In this document: piece by piece, positions 1 through 7,429 of the stretch
Position numbering within the stretch: position 1 is the first letter of the stretch
How the letters are laid out: each line of letters begins with the position of its first letter
NCBI RefSeq assembly: GCF_000519205.1
Contig: NZ_JAFB01000004.1
Span: forward strand, 155,269 to 219,268
Reading direction: 5' to 3'
From: Amycolatopsis taiwanensis DSM 45107
Lineage (GTDB): Bacteria > Actinomycetota > Actinomycetes > Mycobacteriales > Pseudonocardiaceae
DNA: 64,000 bases
Position numbers and translations under genes: made by a program
The notes under the pieces: generated by a model
What the model saw: the letters and a program-made list of their open reading frames with translations, nothing else
Database searches by the model: none
Told to the model about the DNA's origin: nothing

Positions 1-869
1 CCCCAGGTCCGTTCCAGCACCAGGGAGGCGATCGAGCTGGAATCCTTGACCTCGGTCCACGGCACTACGCCGAGCACGCCGACCTGCAGCAGGAAGTACA
101 GCGTCATGATGCCGAGGATCGAGTAGACGATGGACCGCGGGAGGTTACGGCCCGGTTGGCGGATCTCCGCGCCGAGGTAGGCGGTGGTGTTGTAACCGAG
201 GTAGTCGTAGACGGCGATGATCAGCCCGGCGCCCAGCCCGGTCCAGAACGCGCCACCGGAGCCGAACGCGCCGGGCGTGAAGCCGAACGCCTGCCCGGCG
301 TCGAAGTGGGTGAAGGCGGCGAGGATGACCGCGAGCACCGAGAACAGCATGACCCCGAACAGCACGGTGGTCAGCTTGCCGATCTGGCTGATCTTGCGGT
401 ACAGCGCGAACACGACGACCACCACGATCCCGATCCCGATGAGGTGGCCGAGCCAGGTGGTCGCACCGTCGGCGTCGACCACGCCGGGCACCAGGTACCC
501 GAGGTAGCTGACCAGGCCGATCACGCCGGTCGACATGATCAGCGGGATGAACAGCACCGCGCTCCAGGCGAACAGGAACGGCATCAGCCGGCCGGTCCGG
601 TACTGGAACGCTTCACGGAGGTAGAGGTAGGTTCCACCGGCGCCGGGCATCGCCGCGCCCAGCTCGGCCCAGATCAGGCCGTCGGCGAGCGCGATGAGGG
701 CGCCGACGATCCAGCCGAACATCGCCTGCGGCCCCTGCATTGTGGCGACCATCGCGGGAATGGTCACGAACGGCCCGATGCCGCACATCTGGGTCATGTT
801 GATCGCGGTCGCCTGGAGGGGCCCGATCTGCCGGTCGAAGCCGGGGTCGGTTCGGGCGGGTGAACTCAT
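1..869 (-). CDS. APC-family amino acid permease (partial, 3' end outside window)
   Basis: Integral membrane permease of the amino acid-polyamine-organocation superfamily, expected to import or exchange an amino acid or related compound at the cytoplasmic membrane. Only the N-terminal ~289 residues are in the window. Translation from the ATG at 869 shows a Gly-rich broken first helix (QMCGIGPFVTIPAM) and the typical APC second-helix signature ELGAAMPGAGGTYLYLREAF, followed by several hydrophobic helices. The substrate cannot be read from the sequence. It is divergent from the ROK regulator at 992, and a 19-bp palindrome lies between the two, so that regulator probably controls it. The family call is firm; the substrate is open. 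Confidence 0.9.
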   Translation of the reverse strand, partial: MSSPARTDPGFDRQIGPLQATAINMTQMCGIGPFVTIPAMVATMQGPQAMFGWIVGALIALADGLIWAELGAAMPGAGGTYLYLREAFQYRTGRLMPFLFAWSAVLFIPLIMSTGVIGLVSYLGYLVPGVVDADGATTWLGHLIGIGIVVVVVFALYRKISQIGKLTTVLFGVMLFSVLAVILAAFTHFDAGQAFGFTPGAFGSGGAFWTGLGAGLIIAVYDYLGYNTTAYLGAEIRQPGRNLPRSIVYSILGIMTLYFLLQVGVLGVVPWTEVKDSSSIASLVLERTW

Positions 870-885
870 GGCACGCCTCCCTTTT

Positions 886-904
886 GTTAAGAAACTTTCT
901 TAAC
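886..904. promoter_or_regulatory. Palindromic operator, probably for the ROK regulator
   Basis: GTTAAGAAACTTTCTTAAC is a perfect inverted repeat with 9-bp arms around a central C. It sits 16 bp before the permease ATG, in the divergent permease/ROK promoter region. It resembles the GTTAGGAAA-type palindromes bound by actinobacterial ROK repressors. The site is seen directly; the binding protein is inferred from adjacency. Confidence 0.65.
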
Positions 905-991
905 ATAGATCACACGCAGGGTAAAGAGACGTATCCGTAAACTGGTGGTCACTCGCCTCGCGGCGGGAACCGGAGGGACGGGAGTACGCGT

Positions 992-2173
992 ATGCCCAAA
1001 GCGCCGGGGGTAGGCACGCCGGCGAGCATGCGCGAGCTGAACCAGCGCGTCGTGCTCGAACGGCTGCGCGCGGGCGGCGCCGCGACCCGGCCACGGATCG
1101 CCGCGGATACGGGCCTGTCCAAACCGACCGTCGGTCAGGCCCTGCTCGACCTGGAGCAGCATGGGCTGGTCCGCACCGCGGGCCGCACGGTGGCCGGGCC
1201 GGGCCGCGCGGCCGTGGTCTACGAAGTCAATCCGGCGGCCGGGTACGTGCTGGGCGTGGACATCGGGCGCGGGTTGATCCGGGCCGCGGTAGCGGACCTC
1301 TCCGGCGACGTGGTGGCCCGCCTTGACCGGCCCAACGAGGCCCGGTCGTCGAGCGCGCTCCTGCGCACCGTCCGTGACTGCGCAGAGGAGGCGGTGGGTG
1401 CCGCGCGCCTGCGCCTGCCCGAACTGGTGGCCACCGTCGTCGGCACGCCCGGCGTTCCAGACCCGTCGTCAGCCACGTTGCACCAGGCGCCGAACCTGCC
1501 GGGCTGGGAGCGCACCGGCCTGCTCAACGAACTTCGCCTGGTCATGGGCACGGACCTGATCGTGGAGAACGACGCGAACCTCGCCGCGATCGGCGAGCAC
1601 GAGGCCGGTGCAGCCCGCGGGGTCGACGTCTTCGTGTGCCTGACCGTCGGCACCGGAATCGGCATGGGCATCGTGGTCAACGGGTCGCTGTTCCGGGGCG
1701 CGCACGGCGCGGCCGGCGAGGTGGGCTACCTCCCCTACGGCTGGCCACCGCCCGGCACCCCACCCCGGCAGGGCAGGTTGGAATCCGCCGCCGCAGCGGA
1801 TTCCGTCGTGGCGCTGGCCGCGGAGCAGGGGCTTTCCGTCCCGACCGCGAAGGGGGTCTTCGAGCTGGCGCGCGAGGGCGACCCGCGGGCACTGCGGGTG
1901 GTCGAGGAGGAGGCGGAGCGGCTCGCCTTCGTGGTGTCCTCGGTGACCGCCGTGATCGACCCGGCACTGGTGGTGCTCGGCGGCGGCATCGGCAAGAACA
2001 TCGACCTGCTGGCCGAACCGCTCAACCGAGCGCTCGCCAACGCCACCCCGCTGCGGCCCGAGATCGTGCCCAGCCAGCTCGGCGAGGAGGCCGCCCTCAC
2101 CGGCGCCATCACCATCGCCGTGCGCACCGCCCGGGATGTCGTCTTCGATCGCCGCGCGGCCGGTGGCAACTAG
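992..2173 (+). CDS. ROK-family transcriptional regulator
   Basis: A 393-aa sugar-responsive type DNA-binding regulator of the ROK (repressor, ORF, kinase) family. Residues ~10-60 form a winged helix-turn-helix (RPRIAADTGLSKPTVGQALL). From ~85 the ROK ATPase-like fold follows: VLGVDIGRGLIRAAVADL, the NDAN motif, LTVGTGIGMGIVVNG and GAHGAAGEVGYLPYG. The usual zinc-binding segment after GEVG (His plus CxCGxxGC) is absent and is replaced by a Pro/Gly-rich stretch (GWPPPGTPPRQG). The protein therefore probably lacks the structural zinc and kinase activity. The ATG at 992 is preceded by GGGAG at a suitable distance. It is divergent from an APC permease and probably represses that gene and itself through the 886-904 palindrome. 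The effector is unknown. Confidence 0.9.
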   Translation: MPKAPGVGTPASMRELNQRVVLERLRAGGAATRPRIAADTGLSKPTVGQALLDLEQHGLVRTAGRTVAGPGRAAVVYEVNPAAGYVLGVDIGRGLIRAAVADLSGDVVARLDRPNEARSSSALLRTVRDCAEEAVGAARLRLPELVATVVGTPGVPDPSSATLHQAPNLPGWERTGLLNELRLVMGTDLIVENDANLAAIGEHEAGAARGVDVFVCLTVGTGIGMGIVVNGSLFRGAHGAAGEVGYLPYGWPPPGTPPRQGRLESAAAADSVVALAAEQGLSVPTAKGVFELAREGDPRALRVVEEEAERLAFVVSSVTAVIDPALVVLGGGIGKNIDLLAEPLNRALANATPLRPEIVPSQLGEEAALTGAITIAVRTARDVVFDRRAAGGN

Positions 2174-2193
2174 CCCGGGCCGTCACCGCACAG

Positions 2194-2231
2194 CCGAAAG
2201 GCCGCTCCCGGGACCGGGAGCGGCCTTTCGG
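2194..2231. terminator. Bidirectional hairpin terminator between ROK gene and rpmG
   Basis: A perfect 17-bp stem (CCGAAAGGCCGCTCCCG and its complement) closes a GGAC loop. It lies between the 3' ends of two convergent genes, where a shared terminator is expected. There is no long T-tract, as is usual in high-GC actinomycetes. Confidence 0.8.
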
Positions 2232-2243
2232 CGAAACCAGGGG

Positions 2244-2408
2244 TTAGCGGGTCTCCTTGTGGACCCGGTGCGTACCGCAGTTCGGGCAGAACTTCTTCAT
2301 CTCCAAGCGGTCCGGGTCGTTGCGCCGGTTCTTCTTGGTGATGTAGTTGCGGTGCTTGCAAACCTCGCACGCCAGCGTGATCTTCGGTCGTACGTCGGTG
2401 GCAGCCAC
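2244..2408 (-). CDS. rpmG: 50S ribosomal protein L33
   Basis: A 54-aa ribosomal protein L33 of the large subunit. The translation begins [20 protein letters not shown], has the basic [19 protein letters not shown] core and ends RVHKETR. Four cysteines in two CxxC pairs (about residues 14/17 and 41/44) make this the zinc-containing (C+) form. The start is a GTG at 2408 with an AAGG about 11 nt upstream. It is the last gene of the minus-strand unit tRNA-Thr, tRNA-Met, rpmG, an order also known from mycobacteria. In mycobacteria rpmG is followed by hadABC, whereas here it ends at a terminator shared with the ROK gene. Confidence 0.95.
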   Translation of the reverse strand: MAATDVRPKITLACEVCKHRNYITKKNRRNDPDRLEMKKFCPNCGTHRVHKETR

Positions 2409-2452
2409 TGCTTGAGCCTTTCTCTAAAGCTTGCCCGCCCACGAGGCGGCCC

Positions 2453-2569
2453 CCGGGTGGGGGTCCAGGGGGCTGGTCCCCTGGCGGGGGTCTGGGGGTT
2501 CGACCCCCAGTGTAACTGCGGAGCGAGTCCGGTCCGCGCTTCCCTGCGGACATAGACCGCCCACTCGCG
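2453..2569. repeat. Duplicated hairpin spacer, copy 1 (rpmG side)
   Basis: About 115 bp between rpmG and tRNA-Met closely resembles the spacer between tRNA-Met and tRNA-Thr (2667-2781). Both contain a CTGGCGGG.GTCTGGGGG block, the hairpin CTGGGGGTTCGACCCCCAG, a GCGAGTC segment and a terminal CCCACTCGCG. Read on the minus strand these are transcribed spacers of the tRNA unit. Confidence 0.75.
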
Positions 2570-2642
2570 TAGCGGTGGCCGGACTTGAACCGGCGACACA
2601 GCGATTATGAGCCGCTTGCTCTACCGACTGAGCTACACCGCC
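2570..2642 (-). tRNA. tRNA-Met (CAU)
   Basis: The minus-strand sequence folds as a 73-nt cloverleaf: acceptor GGCGGTG with CACCGCT, a D-arm with GTAGCTCAGTCGGTAGAGC, an anticodon loop containing CTCATAA (anticodon CAT) and a T-arm with GGTTCAAGTCC. It is an elongator-type methionine tRNA; CCA is not encoded. It sits between tRNA-Thr and rpmG in one transcription unit. Confidence 0.95.
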
Positions 2643-2666
2643 ATGTTCGTGCCCAACCCCGTTACC

Positions 2667-2781
2667 CTTTGGGGGCCCAGGAGGCTAGCCCCCTGGCGGG
2701 AGTCTGGGGGTTCGACCCCCAGAGGACACAGCGAAGCGAGTCAAGTCCACGCTTGCTCTGGACAGACTACACCCACTCGCG
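2667..2781. repeat. Duplicated hairpin spacer, copy 2 (between the tRNAs)
   Basis: Second copy of the spacer described at 2453-2569, located between tRNA-Met and tRNA-Thr. It carries the same CTGGGGGTTCGACCCCCAG hairpin and ends CACCCACTCGCG. A shorter relative (CTGGGGGC-AA-GCCCCCAG) occurs in the lon leader at 7393-7410. Confidence 0.75.
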
Positions 2782-2854
2782 AGCCCCTTTACGGAATCGA
2801 ACCGTAGACCTTCTCCTTACCATGGAGACGCTCTGCCGACTGAGCTAAAGGGGC
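2782..2854 (-). tRNA. tRNA-Thr (GGU)
   Basis: A 73-nt cloverleaf on the minus strand: acceptor GCCCCTT with AAGGGGC, D-arm TAGCTCAGTCGGCAGAGC, anticodon stem TCTCC/GGAGA around ATGGTAA (anticodon GGT) and T-arm ACGGTTCGATTCCGT. CCA is not encoded. It is the first gene of the tRNA-Thr, tRNA-Met, rpmG unit. Confidence 0.95.
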
Positions 2855-2857
2855 GGA

Positions 2858-2874
2858 TCAAGGTTCTACCTTGA
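2858..2874. promoter_or_regulatory. 17-bp palindrome just upstream of tRNA-Thr
   Basis: TCAAGGTTCTACCTTGA has 7-bp arms around TCT and ends 3 nt before the mature 5' end of tRNA-Thr. A TAATCT sequence slightly further upstream on the minus strand could be the -10 box, which would put the palindrome in the leader. Its role (processing hairpin or operator) is unknown. Confidence 0.4.
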
Positions 2875-2939
2875 AGCCTTGGAAAGATTACACAACGCGG
2901 GCGAGGCGGACGACAGCGGGGGGTCGGTTCGCCTCGCCA

Positions 2940-5573
2940 TCAGGTCAGCAGCGTCAGGACCATCTCCGTGTGCCGTCCCGGCGAGCGGGCCGTTCGCGCC
3001 TGCAGCCAGGCATCGAGCCGGTCCTCGGCCAGCGGCCGAGAGATCAGGTAGCCCTGCGCCACGTCGCAGCCCATCGCCTCCAGCTGGTCACGGGCGATGT
3101 CCTCCTCGACCCCCTCGGCGACCACGGTCAGCCCGAGCGAGTGCCCCAGCTCGACGATCGACCGGACCACCGCGAGGTCCCCGAGATCGGTGCCCATGCC
3201 CAGCACGAAACTTTTGTCGATCTTGACCTCATCGACCGGTAGCTGCCGCAGGTAGGCCAGCGACGAGTAACCGGTGCCGAAGTCGTCGACGGCCAGCACG
3301 ATCCCCAGCGTGTGCAGCTCCCGCAGGATCGGCAGGGCCTTCTGCGGGTCGGCCATCACCCCGGACTCGGTGAGCTCGAAGGTCAGCAACTCCGGCGGCA
3401 CCTCGAACTCCTGCAGCGCCTTGGTCACCTTGGCCGGGAAGTCCTCGTCGGCGAGGCAGCGTACCGACAGGTTCACCGCCACCGACATCCGCAGCCCCTC
3501 GTCCATCCACTTGCGGACCCGGATCAGCGCCTCCTTCAGCACGAACCCGGTGAGCACCCCGACCAGCCCGGCGGCCTCGACCGCGGGCACGAACTCGTCG
3601 GGGTCGAGCCGGCCGAACTCCGGATGCTGCCAGCGCACCAGCGCCTCGACGCCGAGCACCTGTTTGCTGGGCAGGGAGACCTTGGGCTGGTAGTGGACGC
3701 TGACCTGGCCCTCCTCGATGGCCTGGCGGAACTGGGTGACCATCTGGAACCGCCGGAGGAAGATCTGCCCCATGCTCGGCACATAGGCGCGCACCTCCTC
3801 GCCGCCGCGCGTGGCCCGCACCGCCACATCCGCGTGCTGGAGCAGGGTGTCGACGTCACCGTCCTCGCCGTCGTCCTCCTCGCCGGGCATGGCGTAGCCG
3901 ACCATCGTGTTCGCCTCGACGGTGAGCCGGTCCACCGGGTAGGGCGCGGACAACTCGGCGCGCAGCCGCTCGGCCGTCCTGTGGACCCCGGGTGTGTCGA
4001 GGCCGCTCAGCAGCATCGCGAACGACGCACCCTCCAGGCGTGCCAGCGGCACATCGACGCCCAGTGTGTCCCGGATCCGGCGGCCGGCGGCGATCACCAA
4101 CCGGTCGGCCCACACATAGCCGAGCGCGTCGCTCACGGTGGACACGACGTCCAGGTCGACCCGGAGGACCGCGATGTCCCGCCGCTCGCGCACGGGCTCG
4201 CGGATGACCTGTCGGAAACCGGGCCGGTTGAGCAGGCCGGTAAGCGGGTCGTGGTACGCGTCGTGCCGCAGGGTGGCGAGCAGGCGGCGGTTGTCGAGCG
4301 CGGTCGCCAGGTGGCTGGCCATGGTGCCGAGCAGTTGGACGTCGTACTTGCCGAAGCCGCGCCAGCGGGACAACCGGTCGTGCGCCTCGACTACACCGAG
4401 CAACTGGTTCGCGCTGCGCAACGGGACGACGAGCGCCTCCTGCGCACCCCGGTCGAGCAGCGCGGCGGCCACGTCGGAGTTCGCCTCGGTGATGCGGAAG
4501 TGCCGGACGTGCGAGCCGGGCAGCCGCACCAGCGGGTCGTCGCCGGTGGCATCCGTGCCGGGCAGTGGTTCTCCGCCGACGACGGTGCGCATGGCGGCGG
4601 TCGGTTCGAGCCGGAGCCGCAACACGACCCGGGCAGCGGAGAGCTGATCCTTGATCCGCTCGGCAATCGCGCCCCATTCCCCGACATTCACTCCGCTGGC
4701 CAGGTCGTCGATCCGGCTGGCCGGCCGGGCCACCGCCTGATGACCGGAACGCGCCACCATCAGGCTGACGTCAGAAAGCGCTTCCATATCGCGCTGTTCA
4801 CGCAGCAAATCCGAATACGCCCAGTAAAGCGCGGAAAGTCCGAGAAAGACCGCGAGCACGAGCGGCCACGCCTGCGAAGTCCCGGTGATGACCAGGTATC
4901 CGCTCAATCCCACTGAGGCGTTGACGAATCCGACGACCAGAATCCGGCCCATCAGCCGCAGCGCGGTACCGACCCGCATGCGGCGGCGCAGCACCCGAAC
5001 CGCGGCCAGCGCGAGCAGCGTGCTGGCCAGCGGTGCGGTCAGCGTGCCGGCGAGCGCGGCCGGCCAGGTCAACTCCGTGCCGCCGAGGAAATGTTGGACC
5101 AGACCAGCCACGGCGAAGGCGCCGGTGATCTCCAGCAGGAACGCGCCGGCGTTGTAGAGCACTCGGCCGGAGACGCGCCGGACCAGCAGAGTGCTGATCC
5201 CCGCGACCAGGTGGGCGGCGAGCACGACCTCGAACGGGGCCACGAAGAATCCGATGACGAGCGGGATCTCGGTGAAGGAGATGGTCCAGGAGATTCCGCT
5301 GCGCACATCGACGTTGATGCCCAGTTGCTCGGCGAGCAGGAAGGCCAGCGCGAGCACAGGTCCGATCCACCACAGTTCGGCACTGCCGTGGAAAGGCAAC
5401 CACAGCACCGAGACCGCCGCGGCCGCCGCGATCCCGAAGGTGAGCACGGTCAGCGTATAAATCCGGAAACGTCGTTCGTCGGCGTCCGCCTGGCCGGTCG
5501 GCCGCCGCGCGGCCCCGGAATTCCGGGCTGTCGCCGGAACGGGAGTGACAGGACCGCCACCGGTGTCCGGCAT
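2940..5573 (-). CDS. Membrane GAF-GGDEF-EAL protein, probable c-di-GMP phosphodiesterase
   Basis: An 877-aa cyclic-di-GMP signalling protein. Residues ~35-250 hold about eight hydrophobic helices resembling a MASE-type sensor. A GAF-like region (~275-430, FGKYDVQLLGTMASHLATAL) follows, then a GGDEF domain (~445-600) and an EAL domain (~635-865). The GGDEF signature is degenerate (EGASF), so cyclase activity is unlikely. The EAL domain keeps the signatures of active enzymes: EALVRW, NLSVR, ELTES, DDFGTGYSS, the VKIDKSF lysine, VAEGVE and QGY. I therefore infer a c-di-GMP hydrolase whose GGDEF part is regulatory. In streptomycetes such proteins affect development. It is a lone gene, divergent from the acetyltransferase gene. 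Confidence 0.9.
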   Translation of the reverse strand: MPDTGGGPVTPVPATARNSGAARRPTGQADADERRFRIYTLTVLTFGIAAAAAVSVLWLPFHGSAELWWIGPVLALAFLLAEQLGINVDVRSGISWTISFTEIPLVIGFFVAPFEVVLAAHLVAGISTLLVRRVSGRVLYNAGAFLLEITGAFAVAGLVQHFLGGTELTWPAALAGTLTAPLASTLLALAAVRVLRRRMRVGTALRLMGRILVVGFVNASVGLSGYLVITGTSQAWPLVLAVFLGLSALYWAYSDLLREQRDMEALSDVSLMVARSGHQAVARPASRIDDLASGVNVGEWGAIAERIKDQLSAARVVLRLRLEPTAAMRTVVGGEPLPGTDATGDDPLVRLPGSHVRHFRITEANSDVAAALLDRGAQEALVVPLRSANQLLGVVEAHDRLSRWRGFGKYDVQLLGTMASHLATALDNRRLLATLRHDAYHDPLTGLLNRPGFRQVIREPVRERRDIAVLRVDLDVVSTVSDALGYVWADRLVIAAGRRIRDTLGVDVPLARLEGASFAMLLSGLDTPGVHRTAERLRAELSAPYPVDRLTVEANTMVGYAMPGEEDDGEDGDVDTLLQHADVAVRATRGGEEVRAYVPSMGQIFLRRFQMVTQFRQAIEEGQVSVHYQPKVSLPSKQVLGVEALVRWQHPEFGRLDPDEFVPAVEAAGLVGVLTGFVLKEALIRVRKWMDEGLRMSVAVNLSVRCLADEDFPAKVTKALQEFEVPPELLTFELTESGVMADPQKALPILRELHTLGIVLAVDDFGTGYSSLAYLRQLPVDEVKIDKSFVLGMGTDLGDLAVVRSIVELGHSLGLTVVAEGVEEDIARDQLEAMGCDVAQGYLISRPLAEDRLDAWLQARTARSPGRHTEMVLTLLT

Positions 5574-5851
5574 GCAACCTCCTTCCCGCCCATTCGCCCC
5601 CAGGTGTGCACCTCACCCAAGTCATCCCCGCGGATGATCTCCGCACGAATGAGGGCATCACTGTACCCCGGAGGGCGTACTTGAGCCTCTTTCCACGCGG
5701 CATGAGATCACCCCATAGTGAACAAACGGCCAACTCGGCTGACCTCACGCGACCCACGGGTGAAACTTGACAAACTTTCATATTCCTTGTGATTGCGTGC
5801 GGTAACCGACCCCACCGTGCTTTCCGCTGCATGAAGGGTTTCAATACGGAG

Positions 5852-6790
5852 ATGAACGCAGAGGCCATCGCAACGGAGCACGCCGCACGGCTGAGCGCCG
5901 CCGACTCGTTGCTGCCCTTGTCAGAACCCCTTGACACCTTCGCCGAAGGTCCGGTCTTCGAGGTGACGAAAGGCGATTCCGGGGCGACCGGCAGGGCCAC
6001 CCACACCGAGGTCACTCCTGATATCAGTTACTCTCTGTGGCGAGCCTTGAAAGAACACCGGTTGAGCGTGCGATTGGCCGGATCACAATCCGATGAACTC
6101 CTCGGTGATCTTCTCGTCAGGTGGGAGGAGTACCTCACCAGCGTGGCCGCACCCGGCGACTGGGACACCGCGGCCGTGGTGGTCCGGCCCAGCCGGGACA
6201 CCATCGGCTCCGCCGAGCTGCTTCGCCACGGCTTCGCGCCGGTCCGCGTGCTCGCGGTACGCCCGGCCGACCGGCTCGCCGCATCCGGTCCGCCCGCCGA
6301 GCCCGGTGTCCGGATCCGGCCGGCCGAGGCGGCCGACCACGACACGGCCGTCCGGCTGCATACCGAACTTTTGCGCTACGACGCCGAGTTCGGCGGGGTG
6401 AGCGTGCGCGCGAGCGCGACCGAGATCCTGGCCGCCGAGGTGGCAGGGCAGATCGGGCGCGGCAACCCGACGCTGTGGATCGCGGAGCTCTACGGCCGGC
6501 CGCTCGGCCTGTTGCAGATCCAGCTGCCGCCGGAGTCCGACTGGGTCTCCTCGTACACCCGCGCCGACCGGGTCGGATACCTGACCACGCTGAGCGTCGC
6601 GGAACAGGCACGGTCCTCCGGTGTCGGCTCGGCGCTGGCCACCCACGCCCACCAGTTGTTCGACGAGGCGGGGGCGGAAGCCGTGCTACTGCACCACGCG
6701 CTGGCCAACCCGCGCTCGACGCCGTTCTGGTGCTCGCAGGGGTACCGGCCGCTGTGGACCTACTGGCAACGCCGCCCCGCGGTGCGCTAG
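5852..6790 (+). CDS. GNAT-family N-acetyltransferase
   Basis: About 312 aa. The C-terminal half (from VRIRPAEAADHDTAVRLHTE) is a GNAT acetyltransferase domain that would transfer acetyl from acetyl-CoA to an unknown amine. Motif A is visible as VGYLTTLSVAEQARSSGVGS, with the pyrophosphate-binding R-SSGVGSA loop, and motif B as HHALANPRSTPFWCSQGY. The N-terminal ~140 residues are less conserved and may be a second, degenerate GNAT-like half, as in tandem GNAT proteins. The start is uncertain: ATGs at 5831 and 5852 and a GTG at 5789 are all in frame. I chose 5852, which has GAAGGG and CGGAG upstream, although the spacing of both is poor. It is a single gene with no informative neighbours. Confidence 0.8.
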   Translation: MNAEAIATEHAARLSAADSLLPLSEPLDTFAEGPVFEVTKGDSGATGRATHTEVTPDISYSLWRALKEHRLSVRLAGSQSDELLGDLLVRWEEYLTSVAAPGDWDTAAVVVRPSRDTIGSAELLRHGFAPVRVLAVRPADRLAASGPPAEPGVRIRPAEAADHDTAVRLHTELLRYDAEFGGVSVRASATEILAAEVAGQIGRGNPTLWIAELYGRPLGLLQIQLPPESDWVSSYTRADRVGYLTTLSVAEQARSSGVGSALATHAHQLFDEAGAEAVLLHHALANPRSTPFWCSQGYRPLWTYWQRRPAVR

Positions 6791-6811
6791 CAGTTCTCCA
6801 CGAGGATGCAA

Positions 6812-6980
6812 TAACGCATCGTCAACGCTTCCGCTACAGCGCGTCGCTGGCGCCACAGCGCGTTGTCGACGCTGACGCTACAGCGCGGTGTCGACGCTGG
6901 TCGTTAGCGCATCGTCGACGATGGTGCTACCGCCGTTGTCGACGATGGATGGTTGGCGCGTCGTCGACAACGGCCGCCGG
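6812..6980. repeat. Degenerate ~25-bp tandem repeat with GTCGAC core
   Basis: This gene-free stretch is built from about six imperfect 19-25 bp units, for example GTTGTCGACGCTGACGCTAC followed by AGCGC, then GGTGTCGACGCTGGTCGTTA followed by GCGC, ATCGTCGACGATGGTGCTAC and GTTGTCGACGATGGATGGTT. The centre GTCGAC is the best conserved part. No reading frame through it looks coding. Confidence 0.65.
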
Positions 6981-7095
6981 GAATCTGACTTCGTGAACGC
7001 GCAACTCGCCGCACCGAACCGGTAACCGTGCTACCTGAACCCAGAACTCACCCTCCCCAACCGGGGACACACCGGACCCCGGCGTGTCCCCGGCT

Positions 7096-7290
7096 CAGGC
7101 ACGCGAGTTCCCGGGCCAGGCACGCCAGTTCCCGGTCCAGGCGCGTGAATTCCGGGCTCAGGCACGCGAGTTCCCGGGCCAGGCACGCGAGTTCCCGGTC
7201 CAGGGACGTGAGTTGCCGGGCCAGGCGCGCGAGTTCCTGGTTCAGGCGAGTGAGTTGCGGGTCCAGGGACGTGAGTTGCCGGTTCAGGTG
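7096..7290. repeat. 21-bp tandem repeat array, nine units (array A)
   Basis: Units starting CAGGCACGCGAGTTCCCGG recur exactly every 21 bp at 7096, 7117, 7138, 7159, 7180, 7201, 7222, 7243 and 7264, with a partial unit at 7285. Units diverge from left to right. The reverse complement of this unit forms array B at 11121. There are no unique spacers, so it is not a CRISPR. Confidence 0.9.
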
Positions 7291-7337
7291 TCCGCTGTAG
7301 GCGAACGAGCTGGGGAAACAAACTCGCTGGCGAAAAA

Positions 7338-7358
7338 GTTGAGCATGACAGGCTCAAC
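7338..7358. promoter_or_regulatory. HAIR-like inverted repeat (probable HspR operator) upstream of lon
   Basis: GTTGAGC-N7-GCTCAAC, with perfect 7-bp arms and a 7-bp spacer, matches the layout and core of the HAIR element (CTTGAGT-N7-ACTCAAG) bound by the heat-shock repressor HspR. It is 71 bp before the lon start. Streptomyces lon is a known HspR target, which supports the assignment. Confidence 0.75.
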
Positions 7359-7392
7359 TGTTCCTTGTGGGGGCCCAGCTCCCACACCCCGA

Positions 7393-7410
7393 CTGGGGGC
7401 AAGCCCCCAG
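7393..7410. promoter_or_regulatory. Leader hairpin just before the lon ribosome-binding site
   Basis: CTGGGGGC-AA-GCCCCCAG is an 8-bp stem with a 2-nt loop, ending 8 nt before the GGAG (7419-7422) that serves the lon ATG at 7430. It belongs to the GGGGGTCTGGGGG hairpin family also present in the tRNA/rpmG spacers. It could be a post-transcriptional control element or simply a repetitive element. Confidence 0.5.
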
Positions 7411-7429
7411 ACCCCCTTGGAGCGAGAAC

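Noticed and set aside
3312-4916. 534-residue plus-strand frame across the GGDEF-EAL gene
   Set aside because: It is the antisense shadow of a gene with clear EAL motifs; composition is Gln/Arg/Gly-rich without any domain.
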